From NCBI GenBank assembly GCA_963836905.1, contig CAWIKY010000002.1:1-64000 (forward strand): a DNA stretch of 64,000 nucleotides. Reading direction: 5' to 3'. Position 1 is the stretch's first letter. The number at the start of each line of letters is the position of its first letter. The notes below the pieces were generated by a model. It was not told the DNA's origin and ran no database searches. It saw only the letters and a list, made by a program, of their open reading frames with translations. This document shows positions 30,944 through 38,779 of the stretch, piece after piece. The position numbers were made by a program, and so were the translations under genes. Source of the stretch: CAWIKY01 sp963836905. Its GTDB lineage: Bacteria; Pseudomonadota; Alphaproteobacteria; Caulobacterales; Hyphomonadaceae.

Positions 30944-31846
30944 CTAGCGTTTTGGCGCTTCGATCTCACCATCCTTGACGGCCTGATAGTACTTCCAGCT
31001 CGTCATGTTGTCGCGATCATCGCCGGTCTCCGGTGGAGACATGTATTCCGGATAGTGGGTCTTGATCTCGTTCATCATGACGTCCGGGAGTTCGTCGATA
31101 CTATCGAGTTTCACACCCGCTGTATGCACCCAGAAAAGGCCTTCACGCCCTTCCATCATCATCCACGGCAACCAGTCGGACATTCGCGACCAACCCACCG
31201 TAACCTTGGCGATATCAGTCGCAGGGTCGAGAAGATCCTCGGTGCGACCGAAGAAGTTGAAGAGCTCGGTCGCATGATAGGTGCCGCCGACTTCCTTCTG
31301 ATAGTCGCCGCCCAGTGGGTTCGGATACCAGAGCGGGAAGGTAGAACGATACCACCACTGGCCGTTCATCATCTCGCCGGTCCATGTCGCGGGCTTTCCG
31401 TCGCGACCCGTTTCGTAGGCTTCGAAGTTCACCGGATCATTGGCGACCTGAAGCACATCGACGGTCTCGCCCGTGTATGGGTTATCCCATGTGGCCAGAA
31501 CTTCGCCCGTGTCCTTGTCGATATAGAGAAGCAGTTCGCGCGAGACGAGCGCATAGCCCTTGCCTTTATCGTCCTCAATGGCCGAACAGGACCGGGTGTT
31601 CATCCCCTGAACATCGAAAAGATGGGTATCTTTTTCACCTTGGCGGCGACCGAAAGCCTTGCCGTGCCACCAGTAGGTGACGGCCTTGCCGTCTTCTGTC
31701 GAACACTGGATCTTGCGATTGATCTGGAGCGCATCCTCAGCATCCATCGGATCGAGCATGTCTGACTGGGCGATTGCCGCACCGGCACCGAAGGCGAGGA
31801 CCATGCCTGCCAGCGCGCCGGTGATGAGTTTCGTACGAAGTTTCAT
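30944..31846 (-). CDS. Exported DUF1838-family protein
   Basis: 300 residues. Signal peptide MKLRTKLITGALAGMVLAFG with cleavage near AIAQS, so periplasmic. The mature part is full of aromatic residues: NRKIQCSTEDGKAVTYWWHG, WDNPYTGETVDVLQVANDPV, WWYRSTFPLWYPNPLGG, ELFNFFGRTEDLLDP and VGWSRMSDWLPWMMMEGREG. These fit DUF1838, a family without known function. It is a single-gene unit ending at the shared terminator, with an operator site 22 bases upstream of its start. Presence in this regulon suggests a periplasmic binding or processing role for the imported substrate. Function is not assigned. Confidence 0.85.
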   Translation of the reverse strand: MKLRTKLITGALAGMVLAFGAGAAIAQSDMLDPMDAEDALQINRKIQCSTEDGKAVTYWWHGKAFGRRQGEKDTHLFDVQGMNTRSCSAIEDDKGKGYALVSRELLLYIDKDTGEVLATWDNPYTGETVDVLQVANDPVNFEAYETGRDGKPATWTGEMMNGQWWYRSTFPLWYPNPLGGDYQKEVGGTYHATELFNFFGRTEDLLDPATDIAKVTVGWSRMSDWLPWMMMEGREGLFWVHTAGVKLDSIDELPDVMMNEIKTHYPEYMSPPETGDDRDNMTSWKYYQAVKDGEIEAPKR

Positions 31847-31867
31847 GGTTCAACTTTCCTCCCGTTG

Positions 31868-31883
31868 AAATGATATATCTAAT
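31868..31883. promoter_or_regulatory. Operator site 3 of the AAATGRTATAYCATTT set
   Basis: AAATGATATATCTAAT; the left half is perfect and the right half weaker. It ends four bases short of the symporter stop and lies 22 bases upstream of the DUF1838 gene, which it should control. Confidence 0.6.
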
Positions 31884-31886
31884 CTG

Positions 31887-33325
31887 TCACGGCTTTTGCT
31901 GATCTCCAATAGTGGAGGTGCGCCGCGTTGAGCTTCCTGAATCGAGCAGGAAAGCAGCAAGACCCGCGACCCAGGGCAAGGTCCGGAACCAGATATCGCC
32001 GGGACCCGCATCAAGCACGAACTCAAAGAGAAGTGATGCTGCAAACCCGGCAAGCACAGAAGCGAGAACAGCTTTTCCGGACGGACTATTGCCCAGGGCG
32101 CGCATAATTACGGTCGGTCCGAATGCCGCTCCGAGTGCCGTCCAGGCAAACAGCGTGCGCTCGAATATTGTTGCAGGAAGAACAAGCGTCAGGGCAACGG
32201 CAATGACGGAGAGGACCAGAATCGCTATGCGCGATACTAGCACTTCGCGCCCTCCGAATGCGCGCTTTAAACCCAGATCATGCGAGACGGCGGCGCCGGC
32301 AACAAGCAATTGACTGTCCACAGTCGACATGATCGCGGACAGGGTTGCCGCAGCGATGACGCCCCCCAGCACTGTGGGGAGCAACGTATCGGCAAGTTCG
32401 AAGAACACGCCCTCAGCCGGTGCCGAATCACCAAAGATTGCCCGTGCCGAGAGACCGAGTATGGCCATGCCGGAATAGACAAGCGCGCCCCAGCCAATGG
32501 CGATACCAGCGCCCGTGACCCTCGCCTTTTTGTCACGCGCCGCCATGATCCATGCGATCAGATGCGGCTGGCCGAGCGCGCCAAAACCCGTTGCCGTCAA
32601 CCCGACGACGAACCCTGTAGCAATCCAGCCCGTACGTCCACCGAAGCCTGTCACGTAAGCGGGGCCTGTATCCGCCAAGGCTGAGGCGATTCCCTCGATA
32701 CCCCCTGCTGCCAGATACGCCACGGTCGGCAAGAGCACGGCGACGAAGGCGATCAACAGCCCCTGAATGGTGTCTGTCAACGAGACAGCCAAGAACCCGC
32801 CAAGGAAGGTGTACGCCACGATGACCGCCGCACCGATGATGACGCCGGTCGCAAGGCCCGTTCCGAACAAGCCGTCAAAGGCTATACCGGCACCCTGAAA
32901 CTGCGCAGCGACATAGTAGGAAAAGCAAAACGCGATCATCAGGCTGGCTGCAATCCTGATGAGGCGGCTGGTGGCAGGTGATGCAGTTTCGGTCAGGAAG
33001 TCCGTAAGTGTCAGGTGCCCACGTTCGCGCGAGCTCTCCTGCAGACCTCGGGCCTGCCCACAGCCAGACAGCGGCATAGCCCGCCAAGGATACCCGGCAC
33101 CATCCAGATGGCGGACGGCCCGACGGCATAGACGAAACCCGAAAAGCCCAAAAGTACCCAGGCCGAGGAACTGGATGCGGCATAGGCAAGCCCCGCAACC
33201 CACGGACCGAGATTTCGGCCCCCCAGCAGAAAATCATCCGCCGAACGGGCTTTTGCTGAGGCCCAGAGCCCGAGCCCGACAAGGCCTGCGCTATAGAGCA
33301 CTAGGGTGATGAGGGGGATGGTCAC
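31887..33325 (-). CDS. Sodium:solute symporter (SSS family, PutP-like), frame-disturbed
   Basis: About 480 residues, inner-membrane secondary transporter with some 12-13 helices. The N-terminus MTIPLITLVLYSAGLVGLGL and the SSS hallmark ADDFLLGGRNLGPWVAGLAY are clear. The segment YAAVWLWAGPR (about 33040-33085) is in another frame, and the rest (LTLTDFLTE onwards) returns to a third. Two or more compensating base changes between about 33030 and 33090 explain this. Later parts include GLTATGFGALGQPHLIAWIM and the helix-8 sodium-site region ATLSAIMSTVDSQLLVAG. It begins eight bases after the HMGL stop, forming one operon. It probably carries the substrate or a hydrolysis product across the inner membrane after the TonB receptors. 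Confidence 0.86.
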
Positions 33326-33333
33326 GCTTTGCC

Positions 33334-34264
33334 TCAGGCGGCCATGAAGCCAAGCGGCAGACCGGCTCTTGGCGTAAAGCCGTAAAGCTCCTCCTCCGGA
33401 AGGCCCTCGCTGAGTATCTCACGGCACCGCATGAGCGCGTCCAGATCAATGCCGGTAGAGATGCCCATGGATTCGAACATGAAGACCAGATCCTCGGTCA
33501 CGATATTGCCACTTGCGCCGGGCGCGGTTGGACATCCGCCGAGACCACCAAGTGAGGAATCGAATGTGGTGATACCTTCATCATAGGCCGCAAGAACGTT
33601 GGCCAGGCCAAGACCGCGCGTATTGTGAAGGTGAACGCCCGTTACATGCACCTCACCCACTTCACGCCGGACACTACGGATAAGACGGCGAATGGACGCC
33701 GGGTCGCCATAGCCGGTCGTGTCGGACAGCCCAACCTCATCGCATCCGGCCTCCATGAGACCCGCCGCGAGCTTCAATATCTTTGCCTCCGGTATTTGTC
33801 CTTCGAGCGTGCATCCGAATGCTGTGGAGAGCGAGCCTTCAAAATGCGGGCGCTCGTTTGCTGGAAGTGCGGCAATCAGCTCGGCAATGGCCCGGGCTTC
33901 ATCCAGTACCTGCGCATGTGTGCGTTTGATATTGCGAAGCGAATGGGTCTCGCTAACGGACAATGGCAGTGTGATCTTGTGCGCGCCCGTTTCCACGGCA
34001 CGTTGCGCGCCCTTCAGATTGGGCACAAGCACTGCGATCACCAGATCCGGAACGGTTCGCGAGAAGGCGACAACCTCTGCGGTGTCTGCCATCTGCGGCA
34101 GGAGTTTCGGCGAAACGAACGAGCCGACCTCGATCTCTCTTACCCCGGCCGCAGCCTCTTTCCCGATCCACTCGCATTTGCGATCAAGGGGCAAGATGCC
34201 CTTGCAGTTCTGCAGCCCGTCGCGGGGGCCAACCTCACTGATCAGCACAGCAGCACTTTGACAT
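33334..34264 (-). CDS. HMG-CoA-lyase-family enzyme
   Basis: TIM-barrel aldolase family that cleaves 3-hydroxy-3-methylacyl-CoAs, for example HMG-CoA to acetoacetate and acetyl-CoA. ISEVGPRDGLQN is the N-terminal catalytic motif (Arg-Asp). FVSPKLLPQMADTAEV, STAFGCTLEGQI, GVHLHNTRGLG (metal His-x-His) and the Cys loop GGLGGCPTAPGASGN are all present, so it should be active. The uninterrupted frame begins with a GTG at 34248, but GGAGGG and an ATG at 34264 just upstream, with a frame change in the AAAG at about 34258, suggest the true start MSK. Product context (CoA transferase opposite, LeuCD nearby) makes a malyl- or citramalyl-CoA-like substrate possible. Confidence 0.9.
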
Positions 34265-34320
34265 AGCGCCCTCCGTTTTCCCGTTCATTTACCGGTTTGC
34301 CACATCCAGCGGGTGACGTT

Positions 34321-34336
34321 AAATGATATATCAAAT
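34321..34336. promoter_or_regulatory. Operator site 4 of the AAATGRTATAYCATTT set
   Basis: AAATGATATATCAAAT sits at the exact midpoint between the divergent HMGL-like and CoA-transferase starts (64 bases from its centre to each). Confidence 0.7.
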
Positions 34337-34392
34337 TCAGTCACGTCAGGCTCTTATGGCACTGACAATCACGCAAAAATGGATACCCGTAT

Positions 34393-35580
34393 ATGACTGA
34401 CAGCCCGAAGCCGCTCGCCGGTCTGAAAGTCGTTGAGTTCACGCATATGGTGATGGGGCCGGCCGCAGGTCTCGTATTGGCCGACCTCGGTGCTGACGTG
34501 GTGAAGGTCGAACCCGTTGATGGCGACAAGACCCGTACCCTCAAGGGATCCGGTGCGGGCTATTTTGCGATGTATAACCGCAACAAGAAGAGCCTCGCGA
34601 TCGATCTTAAGTCCGACGACGGCGCGGAAGCCGCCCGCCGTCTGATCGACGGCGCGGATGTCTTCATCGAAAATTTCAGGCCCGGAGCGCTGGAGAAGCT
34701 CGGTTTTGGCTATGAGCGAATGAAGGCACGCAATCCGGGCCTGATATACTGCTCGGAAAAGGGGTTTCTCGACGGCCCTTACGAGAACCGCACGGCGCTC
34801 GATGAAGTCGCGCAGATGATGGGTGGTCTGGCCTATATGACAGGTCCGCCGGGCCAGCCCCTCCGGGCGGGGGCCTCGGTTATAGATGTAACGGGTGGAA
34901 TGTTCGGAGCAATTGCCGTTCTGGCGGCGCTGAAGGCGCGTGAAACAACCGGAAAGGGCGCATATGTCAGCGCCTCGCTCTACGAAACGAGTGTTTTCTT
35001 CGTCGGCCAGCACATGGCGCAATTCGCTGTTACCGGAAAAGCGGCCGCGCCAATGCCGGCGCGTATATCCGCTTGGGCGATCTATGACGTGTTCGACACC
35101 GGCGACAATGAAAAGGTGTTTGTCGGCGTGGTGTCAGACAGCCAATGGACGGCATTTTGCAAGGCGTTCGATATGACGGCCTGGGAGGCTGACAAAAGTC
35201 TGGACGCCAACAATGCCCGGGTGGCCCGGCGTGATGAAATCATGCCGGAAGTTCGCAAGGTTTTCCTCGGCTATACCAAGGCCGAATTGATGGAAAAACT
35301 GGAGACGATCGGTCTGCCATTTGCCCCCATTGCCAGACCGGAGGATCTCTTCGACGATCCGCACCTGAACGCGTCGGGTGGACTACTCGCCATGACATTG
35401 CCGGACGGCCAGACCGTCGCCCTGCCCGCTTTACCGCTGAGCATTGACGGCGCGCGGTTGGGTCTGGTGCGCAATCCACCAAAGCCCGGCGAGCATTCCC
35501 GCGAAGTGCTTGAATCCGCCGGACTGAGCAGTGACGAGATCGAGGCGCTTTATGGTGCCGGACGACTTTCGGACCGGTAG
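34393..35580 (+). CDS. CaiB/BaiF (family III) CoA transferase
   Basis: Intact, 395 residues. Family III CoA transferases move CoA between carboxylic acids through an aspartyl intermediate. LKVVEFTHMVMGPAAGLVLA, DLGADVVKVEPVDGDKTR, NRNKKSLAIDLKS and DVFIENFRPGALEKLGFGYE are the standard N-terminal blocks. The nucleophile is probably Asp165 in ASVIDVTGGM. The C-terminal domain includes LGYTKAELMEKLETIGLPFA and ARPEDLFDDPHLNASGGL. It diverges from the HMGL-like gene and is a natural activator of its substrate: a dicarboxylate would be charged with CoA here and cleaved there. It ends 31 bases inside the convergent LeuD-like gene. Confidence 0.94.
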   Translation: MTDSPKPLAGLKVVEFTHMVMGPAAGLVLADLGADVVKVEPVDGDKTRTLKGSGAGYFAMYNRNKKSLAIDLKSDDGAEAARRLIDGADVFIENFRPGALEKLGFGYERMKARNPGLIYCSEKGFLDGPYENRTALDEVAQMMGGLAYMTGPPGQPLRAGASVIDVTGGMFGAIAVLAALKARETTGKGAYVSASLYETSVFFVGQHMAQFAVTGKAAAPMPARISAWAIYDVFDTGDNEKVFVGVVSDSQWTAFCKAFDMTAWEADKSLDANNARVARRDEIMPEVRKVFLGYTKAELMEKLETIGLPFAPIARPEDLFDDPHLNASGGLLAMTLPDGQTVALPALPLSIDGARLGLVRNPPKPGEHSREVLESAGLSSDEIEALYGAGRLSDR

Positions 35581-36194
35581 ATCCACGGACGTCGCGCCTT
35601 GTCAGTATCGATGAACTCAGAAATTTTCCGCGATTGCGTCAGGGTCAGGCCGATCGGGTCGAGCCCCTCTACCAGCAGACGCTTGGCATAAGGTTCGATC
35701 TCGAATTCGTATGCTGCACTGCGGGGCATGCTGGAAACGGATATGGTCTGTTCAGGCAAATCCATTGAAAGCGTCGCCCCCTCAGACGCGCGGGCTGCGA
35801 TTGCTTCGACGTCTTCGCGCGGCAATGCGACCGGTAGGATGCCGTTGCGCGAGCAATTACCGCGAAAGATCGCTCCGAACGAGACGGCGATGACTGCGCG
35901 GACACCAAACTCGGACAACGCCCAGACGGCATGCTCGCGCGACGATCCGCACCCGAAATTCTCACCGGAAATCAGAATTTGAGTGTCTGAAAATGTCGGT
36001 TGATTGAGCACGAAATCCGGGTTCGGTTCGCGTGACCCCGCATCCGTGTAGCGCCAGCCCGCAAACAGACCGCCCGCCAGTCCCTCACGGCTGACTGTCT
36101 TCATTTCGCGCGACGGAATGATCTGGTCAGTATCGACATTGTCGATCATTAGCGGTGCCGCGGTAGAAACAAGATGTCGAAGAGGTTCAGGCAT
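35550..36194 (-). CDS. LeuD-type hydro-lyase small subunit
   Basis: 214 residues from the start MPEPLRHLVSTAAPLMIDNV. The aconitase-swivel fold is shown by IDNVDTDQIIPSREMK, the active-site loop NFGCGSSREHAVWAL, and IFRGNCSRNGILPVAL. The longer frame from 36230 overlaps the LeuC stop too far to be likely. The preferred ATG overlaps that stop in ATGCCTGA, so the two subunits are coupled. LeuCD-type enzymes dehydrate or isomerise 2- and 3-substituted malates such as isopropylmalate, citramalate or dimethylmalate. No leuA or leuB is nearby and the operon begins with a TonB receptor, so leucine synthesis is unlikely here. Confidence 0.9.
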   Translation of the reverse strand: MPEPLRHLVSTAAPLMIDNVDTDQIIPSREMKTVSREGLAGGLFAGWRYTDAGSREPNPDFVLNQPTFSDTQILISGENFGCGSSREHAVWALSEFGVRAVIAVSFGAIFRGNCSRNGILPVALPREDVEAIAARASEGATLSMDLPEQTISVSSMPRSAAYEFEIEPYAKRLLVEGLDPIGLTLTQSRKISEFIDTDKARRPWIYRSESRPAP

Positions 36195-37593
36195 GATCTG
36201 CAACCATCTTGTTTGCGAATGCCCTGACATCGGTAATTTTCCCGGTCACAGCAGCGGCAGCGACCATGGCTGGACTGGCCAGATGGGTGCGCACGCCCGG
36301 CCCCTGACGGCCCTCGAAATTCCGGTTGGTCGACGACATCACCCGGGTTCCTGACGGGAAAGTTTCGCCGCCTGCATAAAAACACATGGCACATCCCGGA
36401 GCGCCCCACTCGAAACCCGCGTCAACAAAGATGCGATCAAGTCCCTCGGCTTCAGCCATTCGCTGAACGTCACGCGAGCCGGGAACGCAGACGGCGCGCA
36501 CGCCTTTCGCCACCTTGTGGCCGCGCAGAACCCGCGCCGCCTCGCGCAGATCGGACAACCGTCCATTGGTACAGGACCCGATGAAAGCACCGGATATGCC
36601 AAGGCCTTCGACAGGCTGGCCTGCTGAAAGCCCCATATAGTCCAGAGCGCGCCGCCGAGCATTGGTGGGAATGGGCATGTTCACCGGTGCCGCTTCTTCA
36701 GGGCTGGTTCCCCATGTGACTGTTGGCGACAGGCCGCTGACATCAAACGATATTTCGTGGTCGAATACTGCATCATCATCGGTTGCGAGCGATTGCCACT
36801 GGTGGAAAGCGTCATCCAGCTGGTCGTCTTTCGGCGCAAAGGGCCGTCCTTCCAGATAGGCGATGGCCTTGGCGTCCGGCCGGATGATCGCCGTGAAGGC
36901 CGAAAACTCCACGACCAGGTTACAGAGAGTCAATCGTGCCTCCATATCCATGGCATCGACCGCGCTACCGCAAAACTCGATGGCCGAACGCTTGCCACCG
37001 GCTGCGCCATGTCGCGAAATCAATGCCAGCGCGACGTCCTTTGCACTGACAAACGGTGACACGTCACCATCAATTCGAACCCGCATCTGGTCCGGCCTGG
37101 TCAGCCTGAGGGTTCCTGTCGCCATAGCGTGTTCGGCTTCGCTGGAACCAATACCCCATGCCAACGCTCCGAACGCTCCGAGGCTGCAGGTGTGGCTGTC
37201 GGGGCAAACCATTGTCAAACCGGGCAGCACGATGCCTTGCTCCGGAGCGACCACGTGAACAATACCCTGCCGGGCATCATCCGTGTCGATAAGATGAATG
37301 CCCGCTTCCGTGGCCATTGCGCGCGTTTCGGTGATGAAGGCTTCGCCACCGGGCGAACGGGCCTCGTCCCTGCCCCGACCGGCACGGAAGGACACGATGT
37401 GGTCCATGATCGAGAACACGCGATCCGGTGCCATGACCGCGTGACCGGCGGCCTTCAGGGACTTGAGCGCAACACCGCCTGTCCGCTCGTGCAGCAATGT
37501 CCGGTCGATGGCAATCAGGTCCGCGCCGTCCTCATAGCTGGCAATGCGATGGGCGTTCCAGATCCGGTCGAAGAGTGTCTGAGGCTCGGTCAT
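36187..37593 (-). CDS. LeuC-type (aconitase-superfamily) hydro-lyase large subunit
   Basis: Intact, 468 residues. Cluster ligands are Cys341 in FIGSCTNGR and Cys401/Cys404 in GAPGCAMCF, so a 4Fe-4S cluster should form. LPGLTMVCPDSHTCSLGAFG, AWGIGSSEAEHAMATG, LTLCNLVVEFSAF and SSTNRNFEGRQG are the other superfamily blocks. LTLCNLVVEFSAFTAII departs from the NMAIEMGAKAG of biosynthetic LeuC, hinting at a different substrate. With LeuD it could hydrate a substituted maleate to the malate. It is third in the operon receptor 3-VOC-LeuC-LeuD and begins 30 bases after the VOC stop. Confidence 0.92.
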   Translation of the reverse strand: MTEPQTLFDRIWNAHRIASYEDGADLIAIDRTLLHERTGGVALKSLKAAGHAVMAPDRVFSIMDHIVSFRAGRGRDEARSPGGEAFITETRAMATEAGIHLIDTDDARQGIVHVVAPEQGIVLPGLTMVCPDSHTCSLGAFGALAWGIGSSEAEHAMATGTLRLTRPDQMRVRIDGDVSPFVSAKDVALALISRHGAAGGKRSAIEFCGSAVDAMDMEARLTLCNLVVEFSAFTAIIRPDAKAIAYLEGRPFAPKDDQLDDAFHQWQSLATDDDAVFDHEISFDVSGLSPTVTWGTSPEEAAPVNMPIPTNARRRALDYMGLSAGQPVEGLGISGAFIGSCTNGRLSDLREAARVLRGHKVAKGVRAVCVPGSRDVQRMAEAEGLDRIFVDAGFEWGAPGCAMCFYAGGETFPSGTRVMSSTNRNFEGRQGPGVRTHLASPAMVAAAAVTGKITDVRAFANKMVADHA

Positions 37594-37623
37594 GATGTGC
37601 AGATAGGAACCCGTAGCTTTCGT

Positions 37624-38700
37624 TCAGCCTGCCACCGGGGCAAGACTGAAGAACTCGATGGTGGCGCCGTCCGGTGCCTTGACCCGAATGAGGTCGATCT
37701 CACCGTATGGCTCGCGCATCTGCCGTGCCGGGCCGTAAGCAACCTCCCCGCCCCGTTCCGTGATCGTACGCGCGGTCTGATCAACATTCTCGACCGGGTA
37801 AGTGACAGCGAGGGTGCCGAGGTTTGGCGCATGGCAACGGTCCGCGAAATCATGACCGTCCAGCCCATCGATCTCGATGAACTCCATACGGCCAAACTCG
37901 CTTTCGACCGGATAAAAGATGCCCGCCATGTAGGGGATCGTCGTCGTCAGATTGACCGGGATTCCGAGCGGCATGAAGGTTGGTGAAGTGTCCGTATAAG
38001 GTTCGCCAAACCAGAAGCGGTCAAAGCCCAGAACGTCTTCCATCAGCACGCGCGCCGCTTCACGGTTTCGCACCATCTGCATGATGTTGAAGGGTTGGGA
38101 AATCTTCTCAAAGGGCGGGAAACCTTCGGGCACATCGGTGGTGAGGCGCTCATAGCCCTGAACCTGAACACCGTCCGGCCCCTGAAACACGACGACATTC
38201 AGCTTCGACGGTCCAAACTCCAGATAGGTTATGGGCGTCTGTGTCCACCAGCCAAGCTCTATAGCCTGATCATACACAGCTTCCATATCCTTCACGCGCA
38301 CCATGATCGACCAGAAGCATCCGGTATCCCAGGCTCGCGCGCCGGGCCGTGTTGGAACCTTGCGGCCTGCGTCATCGAAACGTACCAGCCTGATGAAGCC
38401 ATGCTCGGAGCCCGGTGCCTTGAGGAGTAGCGCTTCGCCGGTGGCACCGTCCGGAAGATCGAACCCGGCAATCTCGCTTGCCGTCAACGGGCCCTGAAAG
38501 AGCGTTTCATACTGGCCGATTTCGCGAAAGAACGCGGCCGTTCGGTCAAGATCGGACACGCTTACGAGCGTCTCTTGCCAGGGATCGGTGGTCACGGGCG
38601 CGGGCTTTTCAGAGGCTGCATCCAGGGTCTGCGCGCAAGCGATCGTGGAGACACTGAAAAGCAGAGCGGCTGAAAGGGCGGACAATGCGATATGTTTCAT
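37624..38700 (-). CDS. Exported VOC-superfamily (glyoxalase/dioxygenase-like) protein
   Basis: 358 residues. Signal peptide MKHIALSALSAALLFSVSTI with cleavage near ACA, then two tandem vicinal-oxygen-chelate modules (about 40-185 and 200-350). Module 1 opens ETLVSVSDLDRTAAFFREIG and module 2 FNIMQMVRNREAARVLMEDV; LGTLAVTYPVENVDQTARTI and EIDLIRVKAPDGATIEFFSL form the last half-module. A secreted VOC protein is unusual, since most are cytoplasmic dioxygenases, lyases or isomerases. Metal ligands cannot be fixed with confidence. It lies between receptor 3 and LeuC in one operon, so it may bind or modify the substrate in the periplasm. Confidence 0.85.
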   Translation of the reverse strand: MKHIALSALSAALLFSVSTIACAQTLDAASEKPAPVTTDPWQETLVSVSDLDRTAAFFREIGQYETLFQGPLTASEIAGFDLPDGATGEALLLKAPGSEHGFIRLVRFDDAGRKVPTRPGARAWDTGCFWSIMVRVKDMEAVYDQAIELGWWTQTPITYLEFGPSKLNVVVFQGPDGVQVQGYERLTTDVPEGFPPFEKISQPFNIMQMVRNREAARVLMEDVLGFDRFWFGEPYTDTSPTFMPLGIPVNLTTTIPYMAGIFYPVESEFGRMEFIEIDGLDGHDFADRCHAPNLGTLAVTYPVENVDQTARTITERGGEVAYGPARQMREPYGEIDLIRVKAPDGATIEFFSLAPVAG

Positions 38701-38739
38701 GATGCCAGCCTGTGAATTTTAGCGTCGTTGAAAGCGAAG

Positions 38740-38763
38740 AAGGGCGGCCCGAAAGCCGCCCTT
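38740..38763 (-). terminator. Hairpin between receptor 3 and VOC gene
   Basis: AAGGGCGGC pairs with GCCGCCCTT around a six-base loop, 17 bases after the receptor 3 stop. No strong T run follows, so it is probably a partial terminator or mRNA 3' stabiliser that lets less transcript reach the downstream enzyme genes. Confidence 0.6.
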
Positions 38764-38779
38764 ACATAATTTATAGCGA

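Noticed and set aside
35550..37593. LeuCD as leucine biosynthesis genes
   Set aside because: No leuA or leuB is present, the operon starts with a TonB receptor, and the LeuC sequence departs from the biosynthetic form at key blocks.
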